In this document: positions 30,434 through 38,704 of the stretch, piece by piece
Layout: every line of letters begins with the position of its first letter
Position numbering within the stretch: the stretch's first letter is position 1
Origin: an uncultured Oscillospiraceae bacterium
GTDB lineage: Bacteria; Bacillota; Clostridia; Oscillospirales; Oscillospiraceae
Direction of reading: 5' to 3'
DNA length: 64,000 nt
Assembly (NCBI GenBank): GCA_934565795.1
Contig: CAKTIM010000003.1
Location: 97,358 to 161,357 of the forward strand
Position numbers and translations under genes: made by a program
Notes under the pieces: generated by a model
Told to the model about the DNA's origin: nothing
Database searches by the model: none
Seen by the model: only the letters and a program-made list of their open reading frames with translations

Positions 30434-32201
30434 CCTGCTTATCCTCCCGTCGGTAGGCCTCGGTGACCGTGACCCGGATCAGATTCCGCTCCAAAGCATC
30501 CTTCATGTCAAACTTGCTCTGCATGGCCTTTTTCCGCAGGTCTGTCAACTCCTCCTCGTCCCGGTGCTTCTTCTCAATGCGCTCCTGCCTTTCCCGCAGC
30601 GCCGCCTGCCGGGCCTCCTTCTCCTCCCGGAGCTTCAGAACCTTGGCCCGGTTCATGCGGTAGATCCCACTGACGGCACACCCGGCCAACAGTGCAAGCA
30701 TGAACAAAGCCTGATAGTGATAACGGTTCTGATTTTCCACAAACAGATGCAGCCCGGCGGTGCCGACAAATATCAGCACAAAGATGTACTCTGTATCGTT
30801 TCCCTTGCGCCACAGGAAGATGCCCGCCACCCCTGCCAGGGCAAGGCAGAGCAGATAATAGACATTGGCCACGTCTCCCGCGCTGCGCAGGAAGCTTTCC
30901 CGCGCCGGCGTCAGATTCCCCTGCTCGCCCAAAAGCAGCGCATTCCATGCTCTGCCGTAATCATCATTGCTCCACAATGCGTGATACTTCCGCAGGAACA
31001 GATTTATATTGGCTGCCGAATCACCCGTCAGTCTGACAAGGGCAAGATCTCTGCATGCAAGGTGCGCCTGGTCTGCATCGCCGGTTTCAGCGTAGGAACG
31101 ATACAGGAAATCCGAATCCTCCGCGCTCCATCCGCCCTCGGAGGCAGTATTCAGGCCAACCAGCAGGTTATAGCCAAAGGAGGTGCCGCCGCCGGCAATC
31201 CTTCGGCCGATGCTTTGCTCAATGGATATGTTATTGCCGGTGGTAATCAGAACATAGCAGAGGATAACAATGAGGCATCTCATCCAACCGGCGGAAAGGA
31301 TCATCATGGAAATGGACGGATGCTCCATCCTTTCAGCGGATAAAAACAGCTTCTGGGGGAAGACGCACAGGAGAATGGTGATAACCACGATGACTGCCAT
31401 CGGCCGAACCGTTGCAGCAATTCCCAATGCCAGACCAATCGCAATGTACAGCAGCACGCCAAGCCCCGGATGCCGCGCCTGCGCCGTGCAGGTTTTAATG
31501 GAAAGCACGAACAGGTATACGCCCAGCATCATCCAGAATGAGAATAGGAATTCACTCGCCGCCATGGTGACAAACAGCACCTGCGAGGGCCAGAACGCGG
31601 AGAGCACCAGCGCCGTCAGGCCCGCCAGCCGTCCGCCTGCCAGCCGCCCAGTTCGGTAAACCAGAAATACCGTGGCAACAGACAGCGCGACATTCGCATA
31701 TTGGGCGACGCTGACCCTTGTCCCATACAGGCAAAACAATGTGGAGAGAAAATGCGGATAGCCAAACACGTGTGGAAAAAGGGCAAGATATTCGCAATAG
31801 CCTGCGGCATTTTTCTGAAGCGTTCCGTTATTCAGCTGCTCGGCGATCTCGTAGAATGTCTTAAAGTCCATTCCGGGCTGCATCGGGATGGTGCGGACAA
31901 TGTAAATCCGCACCCAGGCCGCAGCAGCCAGCACCGCCACGGCAAGCACTGCCTCCAGCGTGTTGAAAAGAATTCTTCTGCGCCGGACAACATCCTCCAG
32001 CTCCAACCGCGCCGCCATCGCGGCAGCCGCATTCAGCAGCACCCATGCCGCCGCCAGCAGCACAAGAAATGTGCCCCGCAGCAAATACGGATACTCCCGC
32101 CCGGTTCCCAGATCAATCACGCCGCATGCCAGTGCGTACAGCACACCCATCAGGAAAAGCGTATTCACAAAATACCCAAATACATTTTTCTTCGGCTTCA
32201 C
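30423..32201 (-). CDS. GT39-like membrane glycosyltransferase (ArnT/PMT-type)
   Basis: A 592-aa polytopic protein. The first loop carries PGMDFKTFYEIAEQL with an acidic pair, followed by YGYPHFLSTLF-type sequence (FGYPHFLSTLFCLYG), AASEFLFSFWM and an RPMAVIVVI helix: the arrangement of GT-C enzymes that use polyprenyl-phosphate sugars. A C-terminal cytoplasmic coiled coil (KLREEKEARQAALRERQERIEKK, cited as KLREEKEARQAALRERQER) ends the protein. It starts at a GTG after GGGGGG, with its promoter in the adjacent repeat. It is the first gene of the second operon. Confidence 0.75.
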   Translation of the reverse strand: MKPKKNVFGYFVNTLFLMGVLYALACGVIDLGTGREYPYLLRGTFLVLLAAAWVLLNAAAAMAARLELEDVVRRRRILFNTLEAVLAVAVLAAAAWVRIYIVRTIPMQPGMDFKTFYEIAEQLNNGTLQKNAAGYCEYLALFPHVFGYPHFLSTLFCLYGTRVSVAQYANVALSVATVFLVYRTGRLAGGRLAGLTALVLSAFWPSQVLFVTMAASEFLFSFWMMLGVYLFVLSIKTCTAQARHPGLGVLLYIAIGLALGIAATVRPMAVIVVITILLCVFPQKLFLSAERMEHPSISMMILSAGWMRCLIVILCYVLITTGNNISIEQSIGRRIAGGGTSFGYNLLVGLNTASEGGWSAEDSDFLYRSYAETGDADQAHLACRDLALVRLTGDSAANINLFLRKYHALWSNDDYGRAWNALLLGEQGNLTPARESFLRSAGDVANVYYLLCLALAGVAGIFLWRKGNDTEYIFVLIFVGTAGLHLFVENQNRYHYQALFMLALLAGCAVSGIYRMNRAKVLKLREEKEARQAALRERQERIEKKHRDEEELTDLRKKAMQSKFDMKDALERNLIRVTVTEAYRREDKQDEA

Positions 32202-32285
32202 CGGGTATATCCCCCCTAATCTGGGCAGTTTCTCACAATATTCTCGCGGAAAACCGCCGATTTAAGAAACTATATCGTTTTCGTA

Positions 32286-32315
32286 ATTATAGAACAGCAC
32301 CGCACAATTTGTCAA
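32286..32315 (-). promoter_or_regulatory. Promoter of the second polysaccharide operon, -35 inside repeat A2
   Basis: On the reverse strand TTGACA (32310-32315), 18 bp and TATAAT (32286-32291). The -35 hexamer and most of the spacer belong to the end of the family A element at 32292-32402; the other copies have TTGCCA at that position. Confidence 0.75.
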
Positions 32316-32402
32316 GAAGTCCCAGCCAGGATTTTTGCCTCAATTTAAGGAGTGGGGCAAAAAGACGGCTGCGGCTCGCGGACACAATTGCGCGGTGTTG
32401 CC
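32292..32402. repeat. MITE-like element, family A, copy 2 (111 bp, centre deleted)
   Basis: The ends CAGCACCGCACAATT and AATTGCGCGGTGTTGCC match copies 1 and 3. The central palindrome with ACAGTATTCC is missing (about 50 bp shorter than copy 1). It carries the -35 box of the operon to its left. Confidence 0.8.
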
Positions 32403-32409
32403 ACAGCTT

Positions 32410-32682
32410 ATCGATCAGCGGCAGGGCGCGTCTGGAAGCCGGCAATATAGGCGGGTAAATGCCGCCGTTTTTGCGTAATAACAGCTTTCAGGCAGTCCTA
32501 AGGAAGCTCTGATTAAATCGGCAAGAGCTGACAGCGAGAGATTTTTCACCAGATGAAAGTATCAAAAGCGGAGGAATACTGTATGTATTTCCCGCTTTTG
32601 ATACTGCACAGCTGGGGAAAAAGATCCGCTGCTCAGCCGCAGACGATTTATTCAGAGGTTCCCTGAAGAGCCGCTGATCGAT
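32410..32682. repeat. 13-bp perfect inverted repeat flanking element B1
   Basis: ATCGATCAGCGGC (32410-32422) and GCCGCTGATCGAT (32670-32682) are exact reverse complements, 273 bp outside to outside. The right arm lies 11 bp past the stop of the BcsB-like gene. They may be the arms of an original terminator hairpin split by insertion of B1, or ends of another element. A GGCGG/CCGCC hairpin with GTTTTTG (32450-32471) lies between. Confidence 0.5.
32502..32662. repeat. MITE-like element, family B, copy 1 (161 bp)
   Basis: The ends GGAAGCTCTGATTAAATCG and CGATTTATTCAGAGGTTCC are inverted repeats with few mismatches. The centre is a palindrome (AGTATCAAAAGCGG / CCGCTTTTGATACT) around AATACTGTATGTATTTC, the core also found in family A. 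TAA precedes the left end. It closely matches the element at 42894-43053, except that the arms of the central palindrome differ in sequence. Confidence 0.85.
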
Positions 32683-32693
32683 TCATACTTTAC

Positions 32694-34910
32694 TTATTTC
32701 TTCTGACGCCAGTAAATTCGGATCAGGATCAGAATACCGGCCAATAGCAGCAGTACCATTACGCCCACGGCTACCAGGGTGAAGATGGTCGCCTCCCGGT
32801 TGGAGTCCAGCATCCGCTTCAGGATGGGGGTGGCTGTGCTGCTCTTTTTCTCTGCCAGCTGGAAGGTGCGTACCTCCAGGTCGCCATCCACCAGGGCAGT
32901 GTCCTTTTCCAGCTTCCACACGTTCTTGGAATCGCTGAGGAAGCTGTGCAGATTCTCCATTCCGGCGTCGTCCAGCGCGCCCACCACCAGCACGGCCCGA
33001 TCCTCGGCATAGGGCGAGGGGAACAGCTGCAAGGTGGCAATATTGCCTGCATACTGCTCGGACAGCACCATGGCGTCGTTGCTCAGGAAGCTGACGCCGG
33101 TGTCGCTGTAGCGGAAGCTCAGCTGGTCGTTCAGCTCCCGGAGCATGCTGTTGTCCGCGTAGGTGCCCACCACCATCAGGTTGCCGGGCTTGCTCTGCTG
33201 GGCGGTCATGGCGTCGGCATAGCTGACGCTCAGGCTGCCATAGGGGGAGGGCTGCTCGCCGTACAGGGCGGCCACCCGTCCCAGGGTATTCAACTCGGCG
33301 GCGGTGATGTTCTCCGGGATGACCACATTCAGTTCATTGAACCGGGAGGACACCTCAAAGGGATACGGCCGCTGGCTCAGCGTATAGCTGCCGCCTGCGC
33401 CCACGGGCAGATAGAACGAGGAGTCGCCGGTGACGTAGGCCCAGGGCATTTCATCCATTCTGGGGGTGCAGAACAGGTCGGGCAGCTCCAGGTCAAAGGC
33501 AATGGTGATCTTCCCGGCGTAGGTGCCCACCACATCCTGCGGCATGGTAAAGGACAGCGTGTCGCCCCCGGCATTCTCCCGGCTCAGGCGCTTGCTGCTC
33601 ACCGGCACGTCGCCCCAGAAAACGGTGACCACGGAGCGGTCAAAATCCAGGTTTTCGCTGTAGCGGAATTTCAAATCCACCATGCCGGATTCCGCCAGCA
33701 CATATCCGCCGGAAAACGGCAGATAAATATCTCCCTCCTGATGGAACGGGCCGACGAAGTACAGCCCGGAGTCCACCAGAGAATCCAGCGTCATTTTCCC
33801 GGACTCCAGGGTCGCGCCGATCTGGGCGCGGATGGAATCCGCCGCGTGCTCCCGCACGAAAGCAACAGTGCTCTTCTCCTGGCTGACCCGGGATTCGTCC
33901 ATGAGCATCATGGCCGCCTCCACCAGCGCTTCGCCGCTGTCGGAGGTGATCAGCAGGGTATCCACGTCCCCCTCCTTCATCCCGTACACCACAGCGGTCT
34001 TTTCCAGGCTTTCGCCGCCTGCCGCCGCGTCGGCGGCGGCGCGGTAGTGGTCGTCCAGATTGCCGCGCAGACCGATCACCACCCGGTGCAGCTCACCGCC
34101 GGTGCTGTCAGAAAGCCGGGCCAGGGTGATGTGATCCTCCTGCGCCGTCTCGCTACCCAGATCCGCCCGCAGCAGCAGGGCGGCGGTCAGCTCATTGGTA
34201 TCGCAGCGGTCGGAGACCAGAATGGCCGTCTCGCTGCCGCTGTCATTCAGAGTGGACATAAACGGATAGGGGTAATCGCAGATCCGGCTGCCGGAGTCCT
34301 TCAGGTCATAGCCCACCTGCACAAAGGAGGCGCTGCGGACGCTGACCCAGTTTGCCCCGGAGAAATCGTCGATGCAGCCGTCGTCGTCATACAGCCGGAC
34401 ATAGCCCGTGATATCCAGGGAATTGTAGCCCTCCTTCAGTTCCTCCAGAGGGATCTCCACATAAAACACCTGGGTGCTTCCGCTGCGATAGTCCATCCGA
34501 TAGGTGGCAATGGGGCTGCCGTTGAGCATAAAGGTCAGCGATGCCGGTACATCCTGGATCAGCTGGCTCAGCTCCACCTGAATCTGGGCATAGGCATACC
34601 GGCACTCCCAGTAATCGGGAATCTGGAAATAGAACCGATGGGTCTTGTAAATGCCGCTGAACAGGATATTCTGCCCGTAGGTAAAATCCTTGAAATGGGC
34701 CGCCTCCGGGATGTCCAGCCGGGTCACCGGCGCGGCGGCATCCTCCGGGTTGGCGCTGGTGATCGTGCGGAGCGTGTCCTGGGCGTCCGCCTGGGGCGCA
34801 TTGGCCGTCTGCCCCGCCTCCGATGCCAGCACGCCGGGGCAGGCCCCCAGAGTCAGCAGCAGCGCCAGGAGCCAGGCCGCCAGCCGGGCGGCGTTTTTCC
34901 AATTTCGCAT
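32694..34910 (-). CDS. BcsB-like polysaccharide synthase accessory protein
   Basis: A 738-aa protein with a signal peptide (residues 1-30, LAAWLLALLLTLGACPGVLA), a long extracytoplasmic beta-rich region and one C-terminal membrane helix (about 709-732) ending in IYWRQKK. Sequences such as FYFQIPDYWECRYAYAQIQVELSQL, cited in part as FYFQIPDYWE, then LTFMLNGSPI, YNSLDITGYVRL and the DxWVxxGDSSFYLP-like YVTGDSSFYLP match BcsB, the carbohydrate-binding partner of cellulose synthase BcsA. It is the last gene of the operon, 5 bp after the BcsA-like GT2. Confidence 0.85.
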   Translation of the reverse strand: MRNWKNAARLAAWLLALLLTLGACPGVLASEAGQTANAPQADAQDTLRTITSANPEDAAAPVTRLDIPEAAHFKDFTYGQNILFSGIYKTHRFYFQIPDYWECRYAYAQIQVELSQLIQDVPASLTFMLNGSPIATYRMDYRSGSTQVFYVEIPLEELKEGYNSLDITGYVRLYDDDGCIDDFSGANWVSVRSASFVQVGYDLKDSGSRICDYPYPFMSTLNDSGSETAILVSDRCDTNELTAALLLRADLGSETAQEDHITLARLSDSTGGELHRVVIGLRGNLDDHYRAAADAAAGGESLEKTAVVYGMKEGDVDTLLITSDSGEALVEAAMMLMDESRVSQEKSTVAFVREHAADSIRAQIGATLESGKMTLDSLVDSGLYFVGPFHQEGDIYLPFSGGYVLAESGMVDLKFRYSENLDFDRSVVTVFWGDVPVSSKRLSRENAGGDTLSFTMPQDVVGTYAGKITIAFDLELPDLFCTPRMDEMPWAYVTGDSSFYLPVGAGGSYTLSQRPYPFEVSSRFNELNVVIPENITAAELNTLGRVAALYGEQPSPYGSLSVSYADAMTAQQSKPGNLMVVGTYADNSMLRELNDQLSFRYSDTGVSFLSNDAMVLSEQYAGNIATLQLFPSPYAEDRAVLVVGALDDAGMENLHSFLSDSKNVWKLEKDTALVDGDLEVRTFQLAEKKSSTATPILKRMLDSNREATIFTLVAVGVMVLLLLAGILILIRIYWRQKK

Positions 34911-34915
34911 TGCAT

Positions 34916-36235
34916 TTACCTTCCTTTCTTATGAAGCAGCTCTTTCGGCAGCTCGGCTTCCTCATCGGATGAATCCGCCGTCTCAACGTAGCGAACTGTT
35001 TTGTCCCATTTCACTTCCCGGTGGAATACCTGATCCTCCAGGCTGAGCCACAGCGCCTTGAGCACCACGAATACCCACAGCTTTGCATAGGTAAACAGCA
35101 TCAGCAGACTCAGCAGGGCGGAGCTAAGAGTGAATTCATTCTTCTCCGTGGAAAGCGTCAGCATGATATTGCACACAAACACCAAAATCGCCATGCCCCA
35201 CAGCATCGTGGAGAAGCCGCCCAGGGTGACATGCACCAGGCCGAGGATGCCGCCGATGAAGATGATATCCGAAATGACCAGCGACGACATCATCAGAATG
35301 TACACGATCAGGTAATAGATCACGTCCAGCCGCATGGGGCCGGCGGTGGGATCAAAAATGTAGCGCATGTTCTTGGCCAGCACATACAGGTTGCCCTTTG
35401 CCCACCGGGTACGCTGGCGGAACCACACCCGCAGCAGGTGCGGCTCCTGCTCCCAGGTGACGGCCAGGGGCATCTGCTTGATGTAATAGCCCATGCGGTA
35501 GAGGCGGAAGCTGATCTCCGTATCCTCGGACAGGGCCTTGGTATCCCAGCCGCCGATCTCCTCGATCAGCGACCGGCGGATCACGTAGTTGGTGCCGGGG
35601 ATGGTGCACAGCTTGAAGAAGCGGTAACGTCCCGCCTGGTTCATGCACTGGTAGGCCAGCGTCTCGATGTTCACGAACCGGGTCAGCAGCGAGGCGTTGC
35701 GGTTGCGGGTGCGGAATTTGCCGATCACCGCCCCCAGCTTGTCGTCCGCCACCAGGTTTTCCACCAGGATGGCCAGCGCGTCCGGCTCCGGGGTATTGTC
35801 CGCATCGTAGATCGCAATGACCTCCCCGGTGGAGGCCGCGAAGCCGATGTTCAGGGCATTGGATTTTCCCTTGCCGCCCAGCTCCGGGCCGGTGGAGATC
35901 ACGATCAGGCGGCGCTCCGGGAATTCCTTCTGAATCTTTTCCAGCTGCTCGGCGGTATCGTCGGTGGAATTGTCGTTGATAACAATGATCTCGCAGCGAT
36001 CCTCCGGGTAGCGCAGGCTCAGCAGGGCGCGCACCGTGCGCACAATCACCAGGGCCTCGTTGTGGGCCGGGACAAGGATGCTGACGGTGGGGTATTCCTT
36101 CAGGGGCTTTCCCCTGCCCTCCCGCTCCACCTTCATGTAGTAGGCAAAGCCGCCGATGGACAAAATGGCATTCATAAACATCAGCAGCCAAATCGAAATG
36201 ATTGCATAGAGGGATACGGCATCAATAACGGTCAT
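34916..36235 (-). CDS. Processive family 2 glycosyltransferase (BcsA-like, no PilZ)
   Basis: A 439-aa membrane synthase. One N-terminal helix (about 10-32), then the GT domain: INDNSTDDT, DADN (144-147), SEDTE (236-240, catalytic TED-equivalent Asp) and QRTRW (274-278, the QxxRW acceptor motif), followed by four or five C-terminal helices. This is the core of cellulose, hyaluronan and poly-GlcNAc synthases; which polymer is made cannot be told. Unlike BcsA there is no PilZ domain: the protein stops after a short acidic/basic tail. It overlaps the upstream gene by ATGA. Confidence 0.9.
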   Translation of the reverse strand: MTVIDAVSLYAIISIWLLMFMNAILSIGGFAYYMKVEREGRGKPLKEYPTVSILVPAHNEALVIVRTVRALLSLRYPEDRCEIIVINDNSTDDTAEQLEKIQKEFPERRLIVISTGPELGGKGKSNALNIGFAASTGEVIAIYDADNTPEPDALAILVENLVADDKLGAVIGKFRTRNRNASLLTRFVNIETLAYQCMNQAGRYRFFKLCTIPGTNYVIRRSLIEEIGGWDTKALSEDTEISFRLYRMGYYIKQMPLAVTWEQEPHLLRVWFRQRTRWAKGNLYVLAKNMRYIFDPTAGPMRLDVIYYLIVYILMMSSLVISDIIFIGGILGLVHVTLGGFSTMLWGMAILVFVCNIMLTLSTEKNEFTLSSALLSLLMLFTYAKLWVFVVLKALWLSLEDQVFHREVKWDKTVRYVETADSSDEEAELPKELLHKKGR

Positions 36236-37827
36236 TTCTGTTCCTCCTTGCCGCCCTGGTCAGCGAAAAACCGCTTGTGCATCCGATGGCGGGCATAGAC
36301 GATGGACGACAGGAAGATCACCAGCAGCACCAGCACCCCGGCAAGCAGCAGCTGGTTCTGATTGCGCAGATCCACGCTCATTCGCTCCAGCGCGCTGCGG
36401 TGGAAATCAAACTGCGTGTCATATTCCTTCGGCTGGAACTGCGTGTCACGCACCACGCCGTCCACATACACCGTCCTGTTCTGATAGGTCAGGCTGCAAT
36501 TGTCCAGCCACACCTGATGGCTGAAATCCCGCAGATCCATAAAGGGATTCCCGGCAGCCCTGCCCGCCCTGGCGTAGCGCAGGAATATCTCCGATTCGCC
36601 GCCGCAGTCCACATAGGTGGCGCTGGCGTAGCATTGCAGCGCGGAAACGCCCTCCTGATCCAGCTCGATCCGGGGGTACACCAGCTGGTGCCCCTGGCGG
36701 GAAATGAGGCTGGTGTGAGAATCCATATCAAAGCCGTGGTCTGTCCCGTCCTCGTATACAAACACCGTGCGGTAGCGCCCCAGCACCGTCAGGTACGGCT
36801 CCCGGTTCAGCCAGGAATAGGGCACCTCAATGCCCACGGGATACACGCCGTTATCCATATAGGCCTTCGTCATGTCCGTCAGCTTTTCATACAGCTCCTG
36901 CGCCTGCTCCACCTCTGTACGGATGATGGGGGCGTGGAGGATGATCGCCGCGCCCCGGCTCTGGGCATAGGCAAGCACCTGACAGAACTGGGTCATGGCA
37001 GGATATTCATAATTGTCGCTCAGGGGCATCACAGAAATCACATAGGGAATGGACAGCGCCTCCACCTGGTCGATGATGTCCAGCAACTGCTCCGCCGGCA
37101 TAAAGGGATATACGCTGTCCAGCACCAGGAACTGCGCATACTCCCGGGGGCGATCCTGATAGGGCCACATCCACTGGGTAATCTCCTGCATCAGCGCCGC
37201 CCGCACCTCCGGGCTATCCAAATCTGTCAGGGGCACAAAGCGCGCTCCGGCCACCTGGCAGCAGAAGGGATAGCTGCCGTCGCCCGCCTGGATCACGCCG
37301 CTTTCGTAGCCGTCGGTACGCAGGCTGAACAGCCGCTGCCAGCTCACGATGCCGGTCACGCTGCGCCCCGTGGGAAAGGTGTAGGTCAGTGTTCCGTTTT
37401 TCTGCGGCTCCGTATCCCGGATCCGGCCTATCCGGCCAATGACCGTCAGGTACTGCTCCAGGGTCGCGCCGCCCAGCGCCATCACCTCTGTGTCCGCCCG
37501 CTTCAGGGCTGCGCCAAAGGCCTCGTCGATGGTATCCAGGTCGTAAAGAATCACATAGCCGTACTCCGCCAGTGCATCCATGCACTGACTCTGGGTGCCG
37601 AAGTCCATGACCTTTCCCATGGCGCTGGCCATGGTGACCAGATGCTCCACCTGCCGCGCGGCTTCGTCGGACAGATGGTCGGCATGCACCAGCAGCAGCT
37701 CGCCGCTGCCGTCCGGGAGAAACGGCTCCCGGGCCTCCTCCGCCCCCGCCGGAAGCGCCAGGAGCAGCGTCAGGCACAGCGCCAGAGCCAGCAGGGTAAA
37801 GCGCTTACACATCATACTGCATTTCAT
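36232..37827 (-). CDS. DUF2334 polysaccharide-deacetylase-like protein, membrane-anchored
   Basis: A 531-aa protein with a signal peptide (LLALALCLTLLLALPAGA) and a C-terminal membrane helix (about 490-510) followed by a basic cytoplasmic end. The middle (about 235-400) has the DUF2334 layout: FLVLDSVYPFMPAEQLLDIIDQV, IPYVISVMPL, and RGAAIILHAPI. In active members I would expect an acidic metal pair and ILHG with a His; here LVLDSV and ILHA look partly degenerate, so deacetylase activity is uncertain. It overlaps the GGDEF gene by 23 bp and the GT2 by 4 bp. Confidence 0.75.
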   Translation of the reverse strand: MKCSMMCKRFTLLALALCLTLLLALPAGAEEAREPFLPDGSGELLLVHADHLSDEAARQVEHLVTMASAMGKVMDFGTQSQCMDALAEYGYVILYDLDTIDEAFGAALKRADTEVMALGGATLEQYLTVIGRIGRIRDTEPQKNGTLTYTFPTGRSVTGIVSWQRLFSLRTDGYESGVIQAGDGSYPFCCQVAGARFVPLTDLDSPEVRAALMQEITQWMWPYQDRPREYAQFLVLDSVYPFMPAEQLLDIIDQVEALSIPYVISVMPLSDNYEYPAMTQFCQVLAYAQSRGAAIILHAPIIRTEVEQAQELYEKLTDMTKAYMDNGVYPVGIEVPYSWLNREPYLTVLGRYRTVFVYEDGTDHGFDMDSHTSLISRQGHQLVYPRIELDQEGVSALQCYASATYVDCGGESEIFLRYARAGRAAGNPFMDLRDFSHQVWLDNCSLTYQNRTVYVDGVVRDTQFQPKEYDTQFDFHRSALERMSVDLRNQNQLLLAGVLVLLVIFLSSIVYARHRMHKRFFADQGGKEEQK

Positions 37828-38704
37828 TTTCGGCCTTCTTTTTCAGGTCAATGGCATTTTCCGCCTGATCCTCTTTGTATTCAAAGATGCCCGCGCGGAT
37901 CTCCACCCGCAGGGCGCGGCCCAGAACCTCGCGGAAGGCGTCGGTCTTTTCCAGGGCCTCCTCAATGCGGCGCTTCATTATCTCCGCGCCGGTGCGGTCA
38001 CAGGTGCACATCACGCCCATCTTGCCCTCCTCGTCCAGGGCATACAGGCGATCCTCCAGGCGGATATGATCCTCCACCAGCTCGGCCAGCGCCACCCGCA
38101 GGGAATCAAACTGGGCGGCGGAGAGGATGGAGGTAAGCTCCTCCTTATACCGTAGCTCCATAATCATCAGCGTCAGGCACAGGTTATTGCGCTTGCTGAA
38201 TGCGATCTGGCGCTCCAGATCGATGTACAGGCTTTTCAGATTATACAGGCCGGTCACGTGGTCGGTCATCACCTGCTCTGCTAGCTGCTTATCCAGCATT
38301 TCGGCGATAACCTCCGCCTGGTAGGTGCTGCGCATAAACACGGTCATTGCGCTTACCGTCAGCATGGGGATCACCAGCCAGCCATAGCAGGACAGGGCAA
38401 TGGACTGCCCGGTCACAAAGCCCATGTAAATTCGGTAGGCGGCATAGAAGCAGGTCTGGATGGCGCACAGGGCAACGGCAAGATAGCGGAACCGATAGGC
38501 GGCAAGCACCACCGCCCCGGAGAGCACCAGGAACATCAGAAGATTTTCCATCCGCATGGTCTCGTTGGGCGCAAAGGCCACCAGCAGCGCCGCCGCCAGA
38601 ATGCCCGCCAGGAACAGCAGCAGACCCACATCCTGAAGCAGCAGGCGGCGATTCTTCGCCCGAATCTTGTCGTTCACATTGGAATCTATGTTACTTTTTT
38701 TCAT
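37805..38704 (-). CDS. Membrane protein with degenerate GGDEF domain
   Basis: A 299-aa protein with five or six membrane helices (residues 22-125) and a C-terminal domain that opens with the diguanylate cyclase signature DHVTGLYNLKSLYIDLER. The catalytic GGDEF loop is replaced by ALDEE (about 222-226, RLYALDEEGKMGVM), so cyclase activity is unlikely. It could bind a nucleotide or act as a scaffold controlling the synthase. It overlaps both neighbours (14 and 23 bp). Confidence 0.8.
   Translation of the reverse strand: MKKSNIDSNVNDKIRAKNRRLLLQDVGLLLFLAGILAAALLVAFAPNETMRMENLLMFLVLSGAVVLAAYRFRYLAVALCAIQTCFYAAYRIYMGFVTGQSIALSCYGWLVIPMLTVSAMTVFMRSTYQAEVIAEMLDKQLAEQVMTDHVTGLYNLKSLYIDLERQIAFSKRNNLCLTLMIMELRYKEELTSILSAAQFDSLRVALAELVEDHIRLEDRLYALDEEGKMGVMCTCDRTGAEIMKRRIEEALEKTDAFREVLGRALRVEIRAGIFEYKEDQAENAIDLKKKAENEMQYDV

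Noticed and set aside
32946..38136. Long + strand frames opposite the BcsB-like, GT2 and DUF2334 genes
   Set aside because: The reverse-strand frames have catalytic motifs, signal peptides and ordered overlaps; the + frames have none of these.
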